Shown: one piece after another, positions 4,314-6,228 of the stretch | Layout of the letters: the number at the start of each line of letters is the position of its first letter | Numbering within the stretch: position 1 is the first letter of the stretch | Assembly: GCA_007116445.1 (NCBI GenBank) | Contig: SKIM01000084.1 | Coordinates: 1-6,228 of the forward strand | DNA: 6,228 nt | Reading direction: 5' to 3' | Source of the DNA: Natronohydrobacter sp. | GTDB taxonomy: Bacteria; Pseudomonadota; Alphaproteobacteria; Rhodobacterales; Rhodobacteraceae | The notes under the pieces: generated by a model | What the model was told of the DNA's origin: nothing | Database searches by the model: none | What the model saw: only the letters and a program-made list of their open reading frames with translations | Program-made: the position numbers and the translations under genes

Positions 4314-5849
4314 TCAGTCGCGGCAGCTGAAGCTCTCGGCCAAGCGCCAATCGCCAGTGCCGTCATGCACGGCACGTTGCGGCCAGGCGCAGACCGGGCG
4401 CGACCATTCGGCTGTATCCTCTGTTGCAGCGCGGGTGGTCATCAGCGCTTGCGGCGCCTCGCCTGTCGCGATCCAGTTTTCGAGTGCGCTGAGCGGATCG
4501 AACCCGGCAGAGGTGATGCCCGGCCCTGCCTGTATCCCGCAATGATCCATGCCGGGGATCAGGAACAGCCGGTTGAAATCTTCCAAAGCCGCGCCATGCG
4601 TCTCGCGCAACCGGGTGAAATAATCGACCGTGTAGCCATGCGGCACGATGGCATCGGCCAGACCATGCCATGTGATCATCCGCCCCCCGGCTTCGGCAAA
4701 TCCGCTCAGATCAGGGTCGGTCGCGTTATAGATGCGCCCCATGAAGTCCAGATCCGCCGGATGGGTGTCGAAATCGAAATCCATCGGGCTGAAGGCCTCG
4801 CCCGGATCGTCCCGGAATGCCATGAATTGCAGGAATTGCTGGTTGAAGATGGGCACCAAGCCACCGCCACCGCCTTCGAACCCCGTCAGCCACAGGCCCC
4901 AGAACGGCTCTGAGCCCAGCGGCACAGTCGCAGGGTAGAGCTGGGTGCCTGTGGAATCGACCGCGCCTGTCTCGGTCCAGGCCGTGACCGTGGCGATCTG
5001 TGCGTCGGTCAGACAGGCCGCGTTGCTGCCCTCGGTGCAGGCCAGCGCGCTCCAGTCGATGCGGCAGGCGTCGGGGTCCGAGATCAGCCCATCTTCCAGC
5101 CCATCCACCGCGTCGCATTGCGCCAGCACATGCGCGCCGATCAGGTCCGCGTCCTGTGGGCCGATGATGCGCGCGCCGTCATCATCCGTATTGGCCTGCA
5201 CGACGCTGGCCATCCAGGTCGCGACCAAACCAGTGTAGTCGAGCGCGGGCGCGCCGTTCAGGATGCCGTCGAAAAGCTCGGGGTCGCGCAGCGCCAGCAT
5301 ATTGGCCTGCCGTCCGCCCGTCGAGCAGCCAGCGAAGATGCGCGGGCTGGGTGTTGTGTCGTAATATTGCGCGATCACGGTCTGCGCGAGTTTCGCCGTT
5401 TCGCGCACGGCGCGGTGTCCCCAATCGACTTCGGCCAGCCGGTTATGCAAGGCCCAACGCCCATCGACCGAAGATGTCCCCCAATGCCCGCCATCCATGG
5501 TGGCGGCCGCATAGCCGCGTTTCAGGCCGTGATTCATCGCATTCACGAAGCCCGGCGCATCTGACAGAAGCTGTCCGCACAGCCCACCGCATCCGGCCAT
5601 GTAAAATCCGCCATTCCAGTCTTCGGGCAGGCGGATCTCGAAGCTGATCGCAGGCCGGATCGTGCCCTGCAGCGAACAAAAGGCGGGCAGGTCGTCACGC
5701 GCCGCGACATGCACTGCCGAAAGGTTTTGCACATCATTGATCCGCAGATCAGCCAGCGCGCGGCAGGCCTCCTCGGCGCTGGCGCTCAATGGCGCGCACA
5801 GCGTCACGCCAAGCGTCAGCAACCATCGCAATGGGGTCGGTCGTGTCAT
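4314..5849 (-). CDS. Exported tannase/feruloyl esterase family hydrolase (CS-D-HC type, MHETase-related family)
   Basis: 511-residue serine esterase of the tannase/feruloyl esterase family, whose members cleave esters of aromatic acids (gallate, ferulate, mono-hydroxyethyl terephthalate). The substrate here cannot be told. An N-terminal signal peptide is clear: basic TRPTPLR, a hydrophobic stretch (about 9-21), then probable cleavage after ASA (Ala25), giving a periplasmic or secreted enzyme. The nucleophile motif GCSTGG has Ser176. The acid is Asp399 in WHGLADAIVP and the base is His436 in PGMDHCG. Cys175 and Cys437 next to Ser and His give the CS-D-HC disulfide typical of the family. A calcium-site motif CDAVDGLEDGLISDPDAC (245-262) lies in the lid region. 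The mature chain has 12 cysteines, which pair plausibly as six disulfides. Start at 5849 has GGGAGGA five bases upstream. It lies downstream of the LysE-type fragment on the same strand and may be cotranscribed with it. Confidence 0.92.
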   Translation of the reverse strand: MTRPTPLRWLLTLGVTLCAPLSASAEEACRALADLRINDVQNLSAVHVAARDDLPAFCSLQGTIRPAISFEIRLPEDWNGGFYMAGCGGLCGQLLSDAPGFVNAMNHGLKRGYAAATMDGGHWGTSSVDGRWALHNRLAEVDWGHRAVRETAKLAQTVIAQYYDTTPSPRIFAGCSTGGRQANMLALRDPELFDGILNGAPALDYTGLVATWMASVVQANTDDDGARIIGPQDADLIGAHVLAQCDAVDGLEDGLISDPDACRIDWSALACTEGSNAACLTDAQIATVTAWTETGAVDSTGTQLYPATVPLGSEPFWGLWLTGFEGGGGGLVPIFNQQFLQFMAFRDDPGEAFSPMDFDFDTHPADLDFMGRIYNATDPDLSGFAEAGGRMITWHGLADAIVPHGYTVDYFTRLRETHGAALEDFNRLFLIPGMDHCGIQAGPGITSAGFDPLSALENWIATGEAPQALMTTRAATEDTAEWSRPVCAWPQRAVHDGTGDWRLAESFSCRD

Positions 5850-5886
5850 TTTGTCCTCCCTGATCTATTGATGCAGCTTATCGGCG

Positions 5887-6228
5887 TTATCCACAAAGGC
5901 AACGCCAAAGCCTGTGCCGCGCGCCTGCCCAAGTCCAGATTGTGAAGGCGACAAGATTGTTGAGCGTGAAAAGCGTAGTGATCCCGAGCACGCGGCCTGC
6001 GCTGCTGTCCTGGGCCAGAAACTGTGCGAACATGGCCGTGATGATCGCATAGGCTTTGGGGTTGAGCAGCAGCAACACCGCGCCGTCACGGGCGGTGGCG
6101 TGGCGCGGGTTCTGATCTTGTGCGATTGTTCCCGCGCGCCAGAGCCGCCATGCCAGCCAAAGCACATAGGCCCCGCCTGCAAGGGCCATGCCCTGCGCCA
6201 TCCGCTCTGTAATCCCGACAAGCTGTCC
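5887..6228 (-). CDS. LysE/RhtB-family amino-acid exporter, C-terminal part (5' end beyond the window; apparently shortened or frameshifted 3' end)
   Basis: The frame is open from the window edge and gives 113 residues beginning GQLVGITERM. Family features are the helix with GGAYVLWLAWRLWRAG (18-33), the conserved LLNPKAYAI block (54-62) leading into a hydrophobic helix, and another helix TLFTLNNLVAFTIWTW (85-100). LysE/RhtB proteins are inner-membrane exporters of amino acids or related small molecules, about 200 residues with six helices. Here the chain ends in the charged, Cys-containing tail ARHRLWRCLCG just where the last helix should begin. Another frame continues from the same spot as GTGFGVAFVDNADKLHQ, stopping at 5865-5867. 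This suggests a frameshift in or near the GC-rich stretch GGCGCGCGGC, but neither frame supplies a final helix. It may therefore be a decayed or truncated gene. The substrate cannot be told. Confidence 0.72.
   Translation of the reverse strand, partial: GQLVGITERMAQGMALAGGAYVLWLAWRLWRAGTIAQDQNPRHATARDGAVLLLLNPKAYAIITAMFAQFLAQDSSAGRVLGITTLFTLNNLVAFTIWTWAGARHRLWRCLCG

Noticed and set aside
3970..4350. Minus-strand open frame (126 codons) across the phaZ end and the convergent gap
   Set aside because: It spans two terminator hairpins and the ends of two well-supported genes, and its composition (Arg, Pro, Ser, Ala) is that of a spurious frame in GC-rich DNA.
5850..5886. A dedicated promoter for the tannase-family gene in the 37-base gap upstream of it
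   Set aside because: No credible -35/-10 pair is visible in this gap; the promoter may lie within or upstream of the exporter fragment.
1..6228. CRISPR array, toxin-antitoxin, phage or transposon signatures
   Set aside because: No regularly spaced repeats, no terminal inverted repeats with target duplications and no mobile-element genes are seen; the window is an ordinary metabolic locus.

Overview
The window carries the polyhydroxyalkanoate (PHA/PHB) storage locus of an alphaproteobacterium, most likely a member of the Rhodobacteraceae. The gene order points there: phaZ divergent from phaC, with phaP and phaR downstream of phaC. The protein sequences and the moderately high G+C content agree. 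The genus cannot be fixed by eye.

Left part (1-2622, minus strand): phaC (class I PHA synthase), phaP (phasin granule-coat protein) and the first 32 codons of phaR (PHA-responsive repressor) follow one another in that order of transcription. phaP looks like its own transcription unit. It has a candidate sigma70-type promoter (743-771) and a strong intrinsic terminator (154-185) that separates it from phaR. The 136-bp phaC-phaP gap holds three copies of a CTGC-N3-GCAG dyad, the type of site bound by PhaR in Paracoccus and Rhodobacter. One copy lies between the -35 and -10 boxes. A fourth near-match lies upstream of phaR. The layout fits the known circuit: free PhaR represses phaP and itself, and nascent polymer titrates PhaR away so that phasin is made only when there are granules to coat.

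Middle (2623-4084): a 127-bp divergent region with a perfect TATAAT box and a hairpin in the phaC leader, then phaZ (intracellular PHB depolymerase, Cys-His-Asp type) on the plus strand with a strong terminator. Synthase, depolymerase, phasin and regulator together form a full make/coat/degrade/regulate set for carbon storage.

Right part (4085-6228): an apparently empty convergent gap with a G9 tract, then an exported tannase/feruloyl-esterase-family hydrolase (minus strand) with the CS-D-HC catalytic arrangement and a calcium-site motif, the family that also contains MHETase. Upstream of it, running off the window edge, is the 3' part of a LysE/RhtB-type exporter gene. It stops before the last expected membrane helix and looks shortened or frameshifted. 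These two genes have no obvious link to PHA metabolism.

I see no tRNA, rRNA, CRISPR array, insertion sequence or phage gene, and nothing that demands an undescribed system. The most informative non-coding structure is the operator/promoter arrangement upstream of phaP.
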